Origin: Meloidogyne chitwoodi
Lineage: Eukaryota > Nematoda > Chromadorea > Rhabditida > Meloidogynidae
Assembly (NCBI GenBank): GCA_015183035.1
Contig: JACZZP010000017.1
Coordinates: 1,240,001 to 1,304,000, forward strand
DNA: 64,000 bases
Direction: 5' to 3'
Positions 14,194 through 24,655 of this stretch are shown here, piece after piece. The notes under the pieces were generated by a model. It saw only the letters and a list, made by a program, of their open reading frames with translations. It was not told the DNA's origin and ran no database searches. The position numbers and the translations under genes were made by a program. The stretch's first letter is position 1; each line of letters opens with the position of its first letter.

Positions 14194-15364
14194 TCAATCA
14201 TATGGCGGGTGTGTTGGGCAAGTGTTACTGCGAGAGAACCATGCGTCAATGCACCTGAAGAAAATCTTTTACTAACAGATGTGATACTCACTTAATATGA
14301 AAGATGCAAAGACAAGGTAGCCTAGCAATCAAATCACCGCGGTCCATCTCATCAAAGCAGATTGGGCATTCACCTTTATTAGTCATAAGAAATTCTTCTG
14401 AATTTGTCATTTAGATTTTATAAAATATTAAATTAACCATTATATTTGATAGAAGGTTGTGTTGAATATCCACTTTTACTATTCGAGATACAGCGACCTA
14501 GAATTTAAAAGTCTACGTTGTTTAATAAGTTAACATGTGTAATTGACAAGCAAACCATTGTTCATCGGCGTCCTTCGTTCATAATATCTCACGGACTGAT
14601 TGCAATTATTTAGCTGAATAATTGTAGCTCTTCCATTGGTGTTAGGTCGAATAATAACGGTTGGCATCCGCAAAAGAGGTTGTTGTGCCTGGTTCGTACA
14701 ATGAAGTGAAGTAGATGTTGGTATTGATAATTGACGACTGTTGACGGACCAACCAGTGTTTAATGAAAATCGTTGTTGATTAATACAAGCTGGAGGCTGA
14801 TAAGGACAGAAATGCTAAATTTTAAAATAATACCATCAAAACTTTAATAAATACTAAGTGATTGCGCGTGACTGTCTGTTGAGGATGCCGACCAAACGTC
14901 AAATTTATATGAGGCTGATTCATTTGAGTAAATGGAGAAGAAATTGACATCTGAGGCCGTGAAACCAAAGTAGAAGGCGAGTTAACCCCAATACTAGGAT
15001 GTGGAACCGTAAATGACTGTCGTTGCAAGCATTGGATCGTAGACGGCCATGGATTATTACACAAAGTAAAGGAATTCTGATTAGGCTGGCCTATACTAAT
15101 TGCCATATTTGTAGAGTACATTTGCATTGTATTGTTGTAATTCTGTTTAAAATTTGAAAAAAAAATAATTCAAAAACCAAAAGGAACCTGATTGAAACTA
15201 AAATTCGGGAACTGACGAGCTGCTAATTGAGGTACTATTTGTTGAAATTGCACTTGAGCATTCATTTGATGCATTACTGCACCATAGATTGGCGGAGTCG
15301 ATTGATGTGGAATTAAATTAAAAGGTGGATGACCATTTTGCGGTAAAGGAAAAGACGGAATCAT
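14194..15364 (-). CDS. Diverged ZNRF-like RING ubiquitin ligase (tandem paralogue), about 323 aa
   Basis: Exons in transcription order: 15364-15188, 15142-14855, 14814-14535, 14497-14438, 14397-14292, 14254-14194. The N-terminal 240 residues are rich in Gln, Asn, Pro and Ser with no recognised domain. The C-terminus is a RING with the ZNRF signature: GECPICFDEM, ARLPCLCIFH, CIDAW and NTCPTHPP. The RING is split by an intron at the same place and phase as in the adjacent ZNRF gene, and the first RING exon is 106 bases in both, so the two arose by duplication. The short upstream exon keeps PSIKYN-EEFLMTNKGEC in place of PVLSYN-DDVLTADKGEC, but the CPVC zinc module before it is gone. The N-terminal Met-Gly myristoylation site is also absent. 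It probably retains E2 binding but has different substrates or location. More 5' exons are possible. Confidence 0.8.
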
Positions 15365-15838
15365 TAAGACGTAAATTAAATTAACTAAAATCAACTTAAC
15401 GAAATATTATATTCTGAAAACTATTAAAAAACAATTTTTTAATCAAACCAAGTAAATAATTTTTAACGGCTCTGATGCCAATTAATTTTTCAACATTAAA
15501 AAAGAAAATATCACAATTCCAATCTATCTAGATATGTACGCCAAAAATATAATTGGATAAATTAAAAAACAAAAAATATAAAATCGTTTATAAAAATAGC
15601 AAAGAAATATGAGACGTAAAATAGTGTCGATTGAATAATCGACGATGTTGATAAGATAGTGAAACCTGTTTTTTCATTAAAAATGTATAAAGGATGGAAA
15701 TAAAATGAGCGGAATAAAATCCATGTTTAGATAAAATACATTAATATACATAGGTAATCATGCCATGAACGTTGCCTCAAAAAACTGCAAATGAGAAGAA
15801 CGTCCAAATTATAATTTTTGTCCTTCATGTGCATAGAA
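15365..15838. other. Intergenic gap between the two ZNRF-like genes
   Basis: 474 bases between the stop of the upstream ZNRF gene and the first ATG of the paralogue. TTTTAG lies 19 bases upstream of that ATG and could be a spliced-leader or 5'-UTR acceptor. No other feature is recognised. Confidence 0.45.
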
Positions 15839-18031
15839 TTAGTCATCCTCAACGGGTGGATGTTCAGGACAAGTATTCTTTCTTTTAAACCACTCATCGA
15901 TACAACTAAAAGTAATGCATCAAAATACTGTTTAGTAATTTTCCTGGGTGGTGAATATATATTACTCAAACTAATAAAATTTTTAGTTGATTTAAACTAT
16001 GCCATAGCATAAGGAGATTTGTTTAAAAAATACTTATTGTTAGACTAATTGTAAGTTTTGCACTAAAACGGAATAAATAATGATTTCTATACAAAAATAA
16101 TTTGATATTTCGATTCTGGAAATACGAATAAGCGTTTAAAGCTACTCTCCTATGATCAAATTAAAATAAACTTACTTTTTGTGATAAATGCAAAGACACG
16201 GCAATCGAGCAATATTATCACCTTCAGACATATCCTCCAAACAAATGGAGCACTCACCCTTATCGGCAGTCAAAACATCATCTAAAATATAGTTTAATCA
16301 GAAAAGGAATTATCAAAAAACCATTGTATGAAAGTACTGGCCGAGTAAAACACATAACTAAATGTACTTCTACATCTTTTAAAGGCACAATTTTATGGCA
16401 CACTGGACATTTAAGATCACGACCTAAAAGATTTGTTAAAATTCACTAATAAAAATGGAATTTATAGGTTTAAATAGTTTTATTATGAAAAAATAGTCAA
16501 ACATGAAAAATAGTATAAAAAATTTGAATAAATCATTTACCAATCAACTGCAATAGTGGAAGAGAATGCCGCAATCGGCTTAATGCTGATTGCTGTTTTT
16601 GCGTTCCAACTACCCGGATTGAACTGCTAGATGTAGAGTCTGAGGCAGAAAGACTATCTTCCAAACCACGTAAAAGTGCTTCAAGCCTACTATTAGATAG
16701 CAGATCATTTGTAGAAGATGTTGAACTACTAACCAAAGCACGACGAGATCTAAAAATTTTAAAGTGGCAATCTTCACCAATTGGGGCGCCACCCCAAATA
16801 ATCGCAGAGGAATAGTAAAAATGTGTTTTTATGAGTTTTCGAGGGCGCTGATTACGAATCTGATATTTGTTTTTTCTTATCACTAATCCTTATCATTTTA
16901 TCACCCATTGAACTACATGTTGCTCACTAACTCCACACATTGCTGCTTGTGAAAAAGCAGAAATTCCTTGAGCCCAAAAGTATGCGAGCATAACAAACTG
17001 TTTAAGTTCCAAATTGGAGTTGGCAAGAAACGATCCATGACGGAGTGCTAGCTTTCTATTGCATCGTGGAGCCTGCGAGAACAGTGCCAGACAATGCCAT
17101 CTCCTCTACTCACTCTACGATTTTCGCTCATTTGCTGATTACATGATGGGCATAGTGGGGGTACAGACCGTAAAATATTACATTGTTGTAAAAATTGAAT
17201 AACAGATTCCTTTGTATTAATAAGTTGAGTAATTTGGAAAATATCCGATAAAATCTGTGATTTTTAAAATTAGTGATAAAATGATAAGGATTAGTGATAA
17301 GAAAAAACAAATATCAGATTCGTAATCAGCGCCCTCGAAAACCCATAAAAACACATTTTTATTATTCCTTTGCGATTATTTGGGGTGGCGCCCCAATTGG
17401 TGAAGATTGCCTTTAAAGTAATTTGATTAGTAAAAAGAATGATTTAAGAAGGACCTTTGACTTCCACCAAAACGCTGATGATTTCGTGGGTTCCTGTTGT
17501 GAAAAAAAGTGCTACTTAGTGTGGTACCTCCTTCACTATGACGAATATTAGCACGTTGAGCAGAATTTGAAGGTCCGACTGGCGGAGAAATACCTAAAGA
17601 AAATAACAATATGTTGTACTTATTGTCAGAAAAATGCGAAAGCCTTAACAAATAAAGTAAAACCTGAGCTATTAAGGCCTAAATGACTCATCAAAATTGA
17701 AGCAAAATTAAGATCAGCAGCCCCATCTTCCTCACTACGATTATCTTCGTCCGTTGAGGTTCTATTTGAGGGTGAGGAAGAAGAGGTCTAAAAATGAAAA
17801 GTATTTACATATTGTATGATTATTTATTTCAAACCGAATCGTTTTGTTGGAACCTCGAGTGTGAATTATTGTTACTTCTGTGTCTTTGGTGCCTAGATGA
17901 TAAACCGTTAGAAATATCGGAACTAGTACGAGGTCTGTGCTAAAATAAATTTTTTTTAACATTTAAAAATTTGTTTCAAAACATACCGCAACATCAGAAC
18001 CTGGTTGCTGCACTGACGATCTTTGTCCCAT
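15839..18031 (-). CDS. ZNRF1/2-type E3 ubiquitin ligase, 8 exons, about 298 aa
   Basis: Exons in transcription order: 18031-17987, 17939-17835, 17787-17664, 17593-17455, 16749-16541, 16423-16322, 16281-16176, 15905-15839. The protein starts MGQRSS, a good N-myristoylation site like that of vertebrate ZNRF1/2. A long Ser/Asn/Arg-rich linker follows. Near residues 210-240 is the zinc module LKCPVCHKIVP then VHLVMC, continuing into SYNDDVLTADKGEC and the RING (CSICLEDM, RLPCLCIYH, CIDEWF, TCPEHPP). This is the ZNRF order and spacing. ZNRF ligases act on endosomal, lysosomal and plasma membranes and ubiquitinate membrane and signalling proteins. Intron 4 carries a Merlin element (16766-17411). 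The gene has a diverged tandem copy downstream. Confidence 0.92.
16766..17411 (-). mobile_element. Merlin-type element in an intron of the ZNRF gene
   Basis: About 136-base terminal inverted repeats (starting GGCAATCTTCACC) flanked by the 8-base duplication TTTAAAGT (16758-16765 and 17412-17419). The interior keeps N-terminal pieces of a Merlin/ISXO2-like transposase on the - strand. It sits entirely within an intron; both exon boundaries are outside the duplication. The C-terminal catalytic part is absent, so the element is non-autonomous. Confidence 0.85.
16905..17260 (-). pseudogene. Merlin transposase N-terminal remnant (frameshifted)
   Basis: Read on the - strand in more than one frame: FLQQCNILRS, then the zinc-ribbon half LCPSCNQQMSENRR, then GDGIVWHCSR, then RHGSFLANSNLELKQFVML with AYFWAQGISAF. 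This is the N-terminal order of ISXO2/Merlin transposases (zinc ribbon, then a helical region before the DDE core). At least one frameshift breaks it, and no DDE core follows. Confidence 0.7.
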
Positions 18032-19226
18032 TTATTTATAGTCAAGTTGAAAAATTTAAATATTGAAGCAGAAAAATATTACAGCTTCTAATCTATATCG
18101 TAGTATTGACACTTCCTTAAAAATTGAATATTAATACTACATACATATGGATTGTAGGATGGGTGTCCATAGCTGGCTGTTTTTGATCATAAATTTTTCA
18201 TTTATTAACTAATCCGAGCAGTTCTTTCTTAAATGAGGCCCTCGATGAGCGGATTATTTTTGCCAACTGGAATGATATCCGACAGATCATTCAACAAAAA
18301 GTTACAGTTGGATAAAAGATGAAAATATGATCGATCGAATTCTGAAAGTGGATCAGTTTGTTTGAATGCTATATTTTTAAAAATATAACAAACTAGACTT
18401 GATTAAGCACTCAATCCAAACTTTATAAATATGTATATATATTATGTTAAAATACATTTCCAACAATGTCAAAAATTTACTTGCCCTATAAAAAATTGAA
18501 CGCATTTTAGGGATAAACAGAAAACAGTGCAGTCTCTTTATACTGGTAAAGGTATAAAAAATAATAGGCAGATGGATGAAGATTTAAAGAGAGACGTCGA
18601 TGGAACAACGTTAGATGGTCGTTTTAAAAGGGAGGTGCAGGAGTTTAATATGCTGGGACGGCAATCGAATGAGTATTGCACCAAATAAAAAGACGCATAA
18701 ACAATCGATTAGAATTGAAAAAAGTGACAGAAAATATCGGCTGGTGCCGGTCAGTCTGACCTTATATCACAATGGAGTGAAAAAACAAGAATGAAAGACG
18801 GTAACATCATAATTTCGTCGTTAAGATTATTTGGATGAGATTGATGGTTGTTTATCTGCTGTTGGTGAGCATGGTGCGAGGCTAATCTTAACTAGCTTCC
18901 TAAATAGCAGGTTTAAAACAGCTAAATAACTTTTAAGTAAAATTCAGTTTAATTTATAATATGTATGTTGCCAAAAATGCCTGATTTCTGCAATTAATGC
19001 CAGAATAATTTTTAAAACGTCTGATTTTTTAAAGTAATCTGGCATATAAAGAATATGACAAGTATTTACAAAAAATGATTGTAATCCTTAAATAAATATT
19101 AGTTCGTCGATGGTGATATTGACTGCAAATATGTAATATTTAAGTAGTTTTTAGTACGTACATATTATACCATAAATAGAAGTGAAAAAAATGCAATAAA
19201 AATAGTTATGAGATTGTTTTTGCGAG
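18032..19226. other. Intergenic, with short coding-like relics
   Basis: Upstream of the ZNRF gene. Two stretches look like old coding sequence. Near 18205-18320 a frame reads FLNEALDERIIFANWNDI and then stops. A 38-codon open frame at 18572-18688 (+) reads LDGRFKREVQEFNMLGRQS. Neither has splice partners or a recognised family; they may be relics of a gene or transposon. Confidence 0.35.
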
Positions 19227-19234
19227 AAAATACA

Positions 19235-19866
19235 GGCCTAACTACAGTTTCCGTACTTTTTTTGTTTTCGGACGAGTTATATGTCATTCGAAATAGCTCA
19301 TCGAGCTGAGTCGAGTGACATAAAAACTAGTCCGCGGAAACAACTATGGGCTAAGTTACAGACCCCCGAAAATTGAAAAACCATAGGGGGGAGTAAGCTC
19401 ATTTTTGTGGCAAAAAAATAAAATATGAGTATGATAGCTCATTCAAAAGAGCTCTTCGAGACCTATCGAATGAGACCAAAATTGTCGTGATTGGACGATT
19501 TTGAACAAAGTTATGCATGATCGAAGTTTGCTGGAAACACGTCAAACTTGGACCTATTGGGAGTGTTTTATGACTTCTTCATTTGGGAGCCCATCTCTCG
19601 TTGGCTTTTTGTTACATGCGTCATTCTACGGCGCAAATTACAACAAAATAATTTATTCAGTGAAAATAAATGCAGCCGCAGTAATCACTTAAATAACCTT
19701 ACCCCCCCCCCCCCCTATGGTTTTTCAATTTTCGGGGGTCTGTAACTTGGCCCAAAGTTGTTTCCGCGGACTAGTTTTTATGTCATTCGACTCAGCTCGA
19801 TGAGCTCTTTCGAATGACATATAACTCGTCCGAAAACAAAAAAAGTACGGAAACTGTAGTTTAGCC
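19235..19866. mobile_element. Foldback MITE with 8-base target duplication
   Basis: Nearly perfect inverted repeats of about 160 bases (19235 to about 19393 and about 19702 to 19866), starting GGC(C/T)(T/A)AACTACAGTTTCC. They are flanked by AAAATACA at 19227-19234 and 19867-19874. GGC termini and an 8-base duplication match the Merlin elements nearby, but the interior encodes nothing I recognise. A run of about 15 C residues lies at the inner edge of the right arm and may be unreliable in the assembly. Confidence 0.8.
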
Positions 19867-20247
19867 AAAATACATTTTCATTTGAGAAAAATAATAATAC
19901 AACATATGTATGTACATATTATATTTTTTATGTGGGAAAAATAGATTTTACATTAATTTTAATATGTAAAACTTGGGGAACGCAGTCTTTTTAAGAAAAT
20001 TTTGTCCAAACTTCTATGTCATTTTAATTAAACATTAAAATTACAAAAAATTATTAAAAATTTGACAATTATGAAAATATTTTTCAAAAAAATATGGAAA
20101 TCTGATATTAGGAAGCTGATGAAAAAAGCAATCCGTATGAATGACAAGAATCATGTGAAATTTATGACGAAAAGAGTAGGAAAGAGATAAATGCATATAC
20201 CACATAGAAAAGTAGTAAAACAAAAGAATAAAGAGAAAGAGGGTACA

Positions 20248-20297
20248 GCCCGAAAAGGCGCGGCCGAAAAGACGCCGGCCGAAACGGCGCGACTGCC
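20248..20297 (+). repeat. Short G+C-rich tandem repeat
   Basis: About three diverged copies of a unit like CCGAAAAGGCGCGG. It is the most G+C-rich spot in the window and lies just left of the 20398 element. Confidence 0.6.
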
Positions 20298-20527
20298 TTA
20301 CGGCAAAAAAACTACATTTCGTTTACCCGAGCCCACGATTATTTGCCGTTGGGACAAAATGTCGTGCAATTTCGGTCTACGAAATGTCTGGACACGCGGC
20401 TCCATGACTTTTTGTCAATGGACTTTACGTCAACGGACCATCCGTCAATATTTGTTAATGGATTTTAAGTCAACGGACTTTTTGTCAATGACTAAATATG
20501 CATATACATATTTAATTGAGGAGTTTG

Positions 20528-20640
20528 TCTATACATATGTTTGTCCGAGATTTTATAGTAAACTGATTGAGTAGAAATGGGAGCTTTTATATGTGTTTAA
20601 AAGTTCGATACTATATAAACAGCGTATTTTACCATTCTCC
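20528..20640 (+). mobile_element. Helitron-like 5' fragment nested in the composite element
   Basis: Begins TCTATACATATGTTTGTCCG and continues with GATACTATATAAACAGCG, parallel to the first 140 bases of the Helitrons at 11461 and 36561. No hairpin-CTAG 3' end was found, so this is a truncated or captured segment. Confidence 0.55.
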
Positions 20641-20676
20641 TGTTCTACGAGCAGCGCCAACTGTCTGTGACTCAAA

Positions 20677-21500
20677 CGTCTACGAGGAACGTCAACGGTC
20701 AGCTACACTAACGGAGGAAGCTCTATGCAAGGTTTTGCGAGCTACGCTAACGGCGGTGGTGCTTGAGACTAAGGTTTGGCGAGCTACGCTAACGGCGTTG
20801 GTTCTAGAGACTAAGGTTTGGCGAGCTACGCTAACGGCGTTGGTTCTAGAGACTAAGGTTTGGCGAGCTACGCTAACGGCGTTGGTTCTAGAGACTTAGG
20901 TCTTAGGAGCTAAGCTAAGGCGTTTGTTCAATAAACTGGTGTCTTAGGAGCTAAGCTAAGGCGTTAGTTCAATAAACTGGTGTCTTAGGAGCTAAGCTAA
21001 GGCGTTAGTTCAATAAACTGGTGTCTTAGGAGCCACGCTAAGGCGTTAGTTCTATGAGCCAAGGTTCTAGGAGTATGCTAACGACTACAAGATACGCCAA
21101 CGTCTACGAACAACGTCAACGGTCTATGAGCTACGCTAACGCGGTGGTGCTTGAGACTAAGGTTTGGCGAGCTACGCTAACGCGGTGGTGCTTGAGACTA
21201 AGGTTTGGCGAGCTACGCTAACGCGGTGGTGCTTGAGACTAAGGTTTGCAAGCTACGCTAACGGCGTTGGTTCTAGAGACTAAGGTTTGGCGAGCCACGC
21301 TAACGGCGTTGGTTCTAGAGACTTAGGTCTTAGGAGCTAAGCTAAGGCGTTTGTTCAATAAACTGGTGTCTTAGGAGCTAAGCTAAGGCGTTAGTTCAAT
21401 AAACTGGTGTCTTAGGAGCTAAGATAAGGCGTTTGTTCAATAAACTGGTGTCTTAGGAGCCACGCTAAGGCGTTAGTTCTATGAGCCAAGGTTCTAGGAG
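20677..21500 (+). repeat. Tandem array with higher-order duplication
   Basis: Two related monomers alternate. One of about 42 bases contains GCGAGCTACGCTAACGGCG and GAGACTAAGGTTTG. One of about 39 bases contains GTCTTAGGAGCTAAGCTAAG and GTTCAATAAACTG. A block of several copies of the first followed by several of the second occurs twice (about 20677-21069 and 21100-21500), each opened by GTCTACGA(G/A)(G/C)AACGTCAACGGTC and closed by TCTATGAGCCAAGGTTCTAG. The 42-base unit is a multiple of three, which gives a false repetitive open frame. Confidence 0.85.
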
Positions 21501-22012
21501 TCAAGAAAAAAATATAAGGAAAGTACGAGGTACGAGTACGAAGGAAAAAATATGGCTGGTACGAAGTACGAGCAAAATGAAAATTTCCAACCACTGCTTA
21601 AAACTTGACTCATGCTTGATCATGTTTTAATTTCTCTATGTATTGTTTTGTTTGTAAATGTTTTAATTATGTTAGTCTATTCTTTGTAGTTTCTGTTGTG
21701 TTAGACGATTGTAAATTTGGGTATCTGGATGATTATTTCGTTATCTTGTTTGTTTATTTTGTTGGAAATGTTTATATTTATGTATGACTTTATTGTTTAG
21801 ATTATTTTTTTTCTATTTTAAATAATTTGTTTATTGACGAAAAGTCCGTTGACATAAAGTCCAATGACGAAAAGTATTGACGAATGGTCCATTGACGTAA
21901 ATTCCTTGACGAAAAGTCGTGCCACCTGGACACGCATATAATTTAGATAATTTATACTTATGCAAATAATTTATAATTTTACATACATAGCATTAAAATT
22001 TTTTATTCTAAT

Positions 22013-22822
22013 GGCACTTGTCAAGATGGGACGGCTTTTTTTGCGGACTTTTTTTGCGGACAAATTATTTTTTGATTTTATTCACACATATATTTTTCGT
22101 TATTTACAATTTGCGATATCAAATTAAAAAAACAATCATCTCCTCCAAAATGTCGTTTCCAAATAAATTCATGCAAATAACTTTCAAATGTTGTTTCAGC
22201 AGTCCCAAATTCAGTTTTATGTCGGCGTTTCAATTTTTGCCACAGTGACTCGATGTTTTGAGTATGTATTGTTTTATCTTCTTTGCTTACGAATTCAACA
22301 CTATGATTGATCGATTTGTGTTGATATCGACGGCCTTCTCGACCAAAAATACATTATCTTAGAAGGAAATTTTCCAAATGGTATAAAGTACATAATCGGC
22401 AAAATTTACCTGTATCACTTGTTTGAAAGTTAGCTTAAAACCTTTGAAGAAAGTGCCAACCAAAGCCCCTTTTGTTTTTCTACATGTTGTTTTTTTACAA
22501 CGCCATTGTCAATATTGCTTATAATTTTCTTTACGCATTTCTGAGCCACAAATACATGTTCTTGTTTTGTGAAGCATACCAAGACTAGAAAGCCAATGTT
22601 GAAATTCATCATCGGGTAAGCTTATTTTGGTGTATAATTGTAACAAAGTAAAATTTTTAAGAGTTTGAATCATTTTATTGGATAATTGATTAACAAAAAT
22701 ATAAATGACAAAGGTAAAAAACATTTACACATATTTGTTAGTCAAGGTACACTCTTATTGCCTTGGGAAAAAATCAAAAATAATTTGTCCGCAAAAAAAG
22801 CCGTCCCATCTTGACAAGTGCC
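22013..22822 (-). mobile_element. Merlin element with deleted transposase
   Basis: Termini GGCACTTGTCAAGATGGGAC in inverted orientation (about 36 bases), flanked by ATTCTAAT at 22005-22012 and 22823-22830. The subterminal word GCGGACAAATT is shared with the element at 23444. It carries a broken Merlin transposase on the - strand. The right duplication ends one base before the ATG of the gene at 22832. Confidence 0.9.
22078..22673 (-). pseudogene. Merlin (ISXO2-like) transposase, internally deleted
   Basis: From 22673: an N-terminal part with FQHWLSSLGMLHKTRTC and CGSEM, an in-frame TGA, then QWRCKKTTCRK and GTFFKGFKLTFKQVIQ (zinc ribbon plus first helix of the family). After a junction the C-terminus resumes with INHSVEFVSKED, HTQNIESLWQKLKRRH, ESYLHEFIWKRHFG and a TAA stop. 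The middle of the DDE domain, with its first two acidic residues, is missing. It therefore cannot encode an active enzyme. Confidence 0.85.
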
Positions 22823-22831
22823 ATTCTAATT

Positions 22832-23296
22832 ATGGGAGTTGAAAAGTCAGTTGCAGATAATGGGGAAGATCGTTCTACAGAATATTGGTTGTCTCGTAGA
22901 ACTGAAATTGCTTCAGAAATGATGAATAGATTGAATAATTTGGCAAATAATCAAGTATTTTATATTTTTTAAAATATTTTTAAATTATTTTATAGGATCC
23001 ATTACTTAAATATTATACCGATTGGTTAATATCAAGAAGTCGGCGTTTATTTAAAATTAACCGTCAACAGGTTGAATCAGAGGAATGTGAACCATCAAAT
23101 TTATCTTCATATGCGCGCATTCCGTTTAGTTCTGAGACTGAGTTTGTTTTGCTAATTATAATACATAGAAAAGTAAATTTCTTCCTGTGCATATTTTGAA
23201 AATTTTAGGTCAGAGCATCGTTGTCTGTATAAGGAAATTGATGGTTGGAAGAAAAAACTTGAAGAGGAGCGAAATTATTCATTTCACACCGTCTGA
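22832..23296 (+). CDS. Unrecognised small protein, 118 aa
   Basis: Three exons (22832-22954, 22996-23141, 23209-23296) with good GT...AG sites and consistent phase, ending TGA. The product is hydrophilic and charged, with a basic central segment (WLISRSRRLFKINRQQ) and a charged C-terminal helix (EIDGWKKKLEEERNYS). There is no signal peptide or membrane segment. The first ATG lies one base after the Merlin target duplication, so any promoter or 5' exon was separated from it by the insertion. An undetected 5' exon is possible. I do not recognise the family. Confidence 0.6.
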
Positions 23297-23443
23297 TGGT
23301 TTAAACCAAAATAATGCTTAAAATTGAAAGACCTTTTTTGGATTTTAATGGTACCATTTTAGTTTGGTTTTTTTATTATTTTAAAAAATATTTCTTTACA
23401 TAGTATGTATAATATAAATTTTTCTTTTTACAAGGGTTATAAA

Positions 23444-24009
23444 GGTACTTACGTATTATCCCTACGCACTTTTGCGGACAAAGTTTTTGCGGACAAATTT
23501 ATTTATTTATATAAAACAATTACAAAAAATCAATCCAATGCCCAATATTTTCCCCAAGCAAGTATAATTTCTTCAAAAACGTCTCCATCACCAATCATTT
23601 TCCTCCACATAAACTCAGCAAAATAACTCTCTAAATGATGACGTGCTGTACCTCGATGCTTCTTATTACGCCATTTGGCACTCCCAAACTGGACGTTGTT
23701 TGTGATAAAGTTTCATTTCATGTCCATCGCGACAAACTCTAGTTTTGTGTAGAAGACCACGATCTTGTAAGAATTCGATGGCATCTTTTTCAGTTGTTGG
23801 CAAATCCCAAATTTTCATTATAAAAAAATAGATAATAAACTGTAATAGAAATGGTAAAATAACATTTATTCTTAACTTTCATATTTATTATCCATCAAAT
23901 TTAATTTTGAATTTGAGTGACAACTATATTTGAAGGAAGGAGGAAAATAAATAAATTTGTCCGCAAAAACTTTGTCCGCAAAAGTGCGTAGGGATAATAC
24001 GTAAGTACC
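23444..24009 (-). mobile_element. Merlin element, short internally deleted copy
   Basis: About 60-base inverted repeats starting GGTACTTACGTATTATCCC, containing two GCGGACAAA words, flanked by GTTATAAA at 23436-23443 and 24010-24017. It encloses a two-part transposase remnant on the - strand. Confidence 0.9.
23530..23818 (-). pseudogene. Merlin transposase remnant: N- and C-terminal parts fused by deletion
   Basis: Starts at ATG 23818: IWDLPTTEKDAIEFLQDRG, LLHKTRVC, GHEMKLYHKQRPVWEC, then a stop. Overlapping in another frame the C-terminal part follows: KKHRGTARHHLESYFAEFMW and GDGDVFEEIILAWGKY, then TGA at 23530. The whole DDE core between them is missing. Confidence 0.8.
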
Positions 24010-24017
24010 GTTATAAA

Positions 24018-24655
24018 ATGGGCATCAGACTTAAATTAAATCGTTCGGAAATTGAAACACTAATCAATTTGTATACATTTAGTCAAAAGTTAAATATATT
24101 AGTGATCTAAAATATAATTATATAGTTTAAACACATTCTATTTTTGTTTCAATCTCTTTGACTTAAAAATAGTAAGTCTTATTTTCTCTTCTAAAAAAGA
24201 CACGGGTGATTGGTTCTGATATTTTTTTTAATTCTTTAGCAAATTCCCTCCATTCTCAAGAGGGCCAAGAAAATTTTTACTTTTATTCTGAAAATTCTAA
24301 AGAGTAGATACAAACATGCGAAGTATTTATAACAACGCGGGACGATAAGTAAAGAATTTGGAAAAAAGAGGAATGGTTGAGGATTTTTGTGTAAACAATT
24401 GTTTTAGTCGCACTACGGAAATGAGAAACGTTGCGAGTTTCATTATATACGTTCATATATATAAATATATACTTTACTATATTATATAGAATTTTAATAG
24501 AGTATATCTGTTAATATTTAAAGTTAAAAATAATTGGCACATTTCTCTACAATAGCTAATTTAAATTTTTGTTGAATTTATTTTTCTTAATTATACAAAG
24601 TGCCTTGTCTCTCTATTCTTTTTGAGTTGTTTTACAACAATAGTAAATTTAGTGA
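24018..24655. other. Intergenic, upstream of the transmembrane-protein gene
   Basis: AT-rich with no coding segment or repeat recognised; several TATATA tracts around 24450-24500. Confidence 0.45.

Larger units (their letters stand above)
20398..21926. mobile_element. Composite inverted-repeat element, 9-base target duplication
   Basis: Inverted terminal regions of about 100 bases (20398-20505 and 21825-21926), made of degenerate words such as GACTTTTTGTCAA, GGACTTTACGTCAACGGACC and their complements. They are flanked by TGGACACGC at 20389-20397 and 21927-21935. Termini start GG, as in Merlin elements, which give 8-9-base duplications. Inside are a Helitron-like fragment (20528-20640) and a tandem array (20677-21500). 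No transposase is seen, so the class is inferred from the ends only; a 9-base duplication would also fit a Mutator-like element. Confidence 0.7.

Noticed and set aside
20191..20899. Two long overlapping + strand open frames
   Set aside because: They run through terminal-repeat words and the 42-base tandem monomer; composition is repeat-derived.
20677..21500. CRISPR-like regular repeats
   Set aside because: Monomers are contiguous with no unique spacers, and the context is a eukaryotic transposon.
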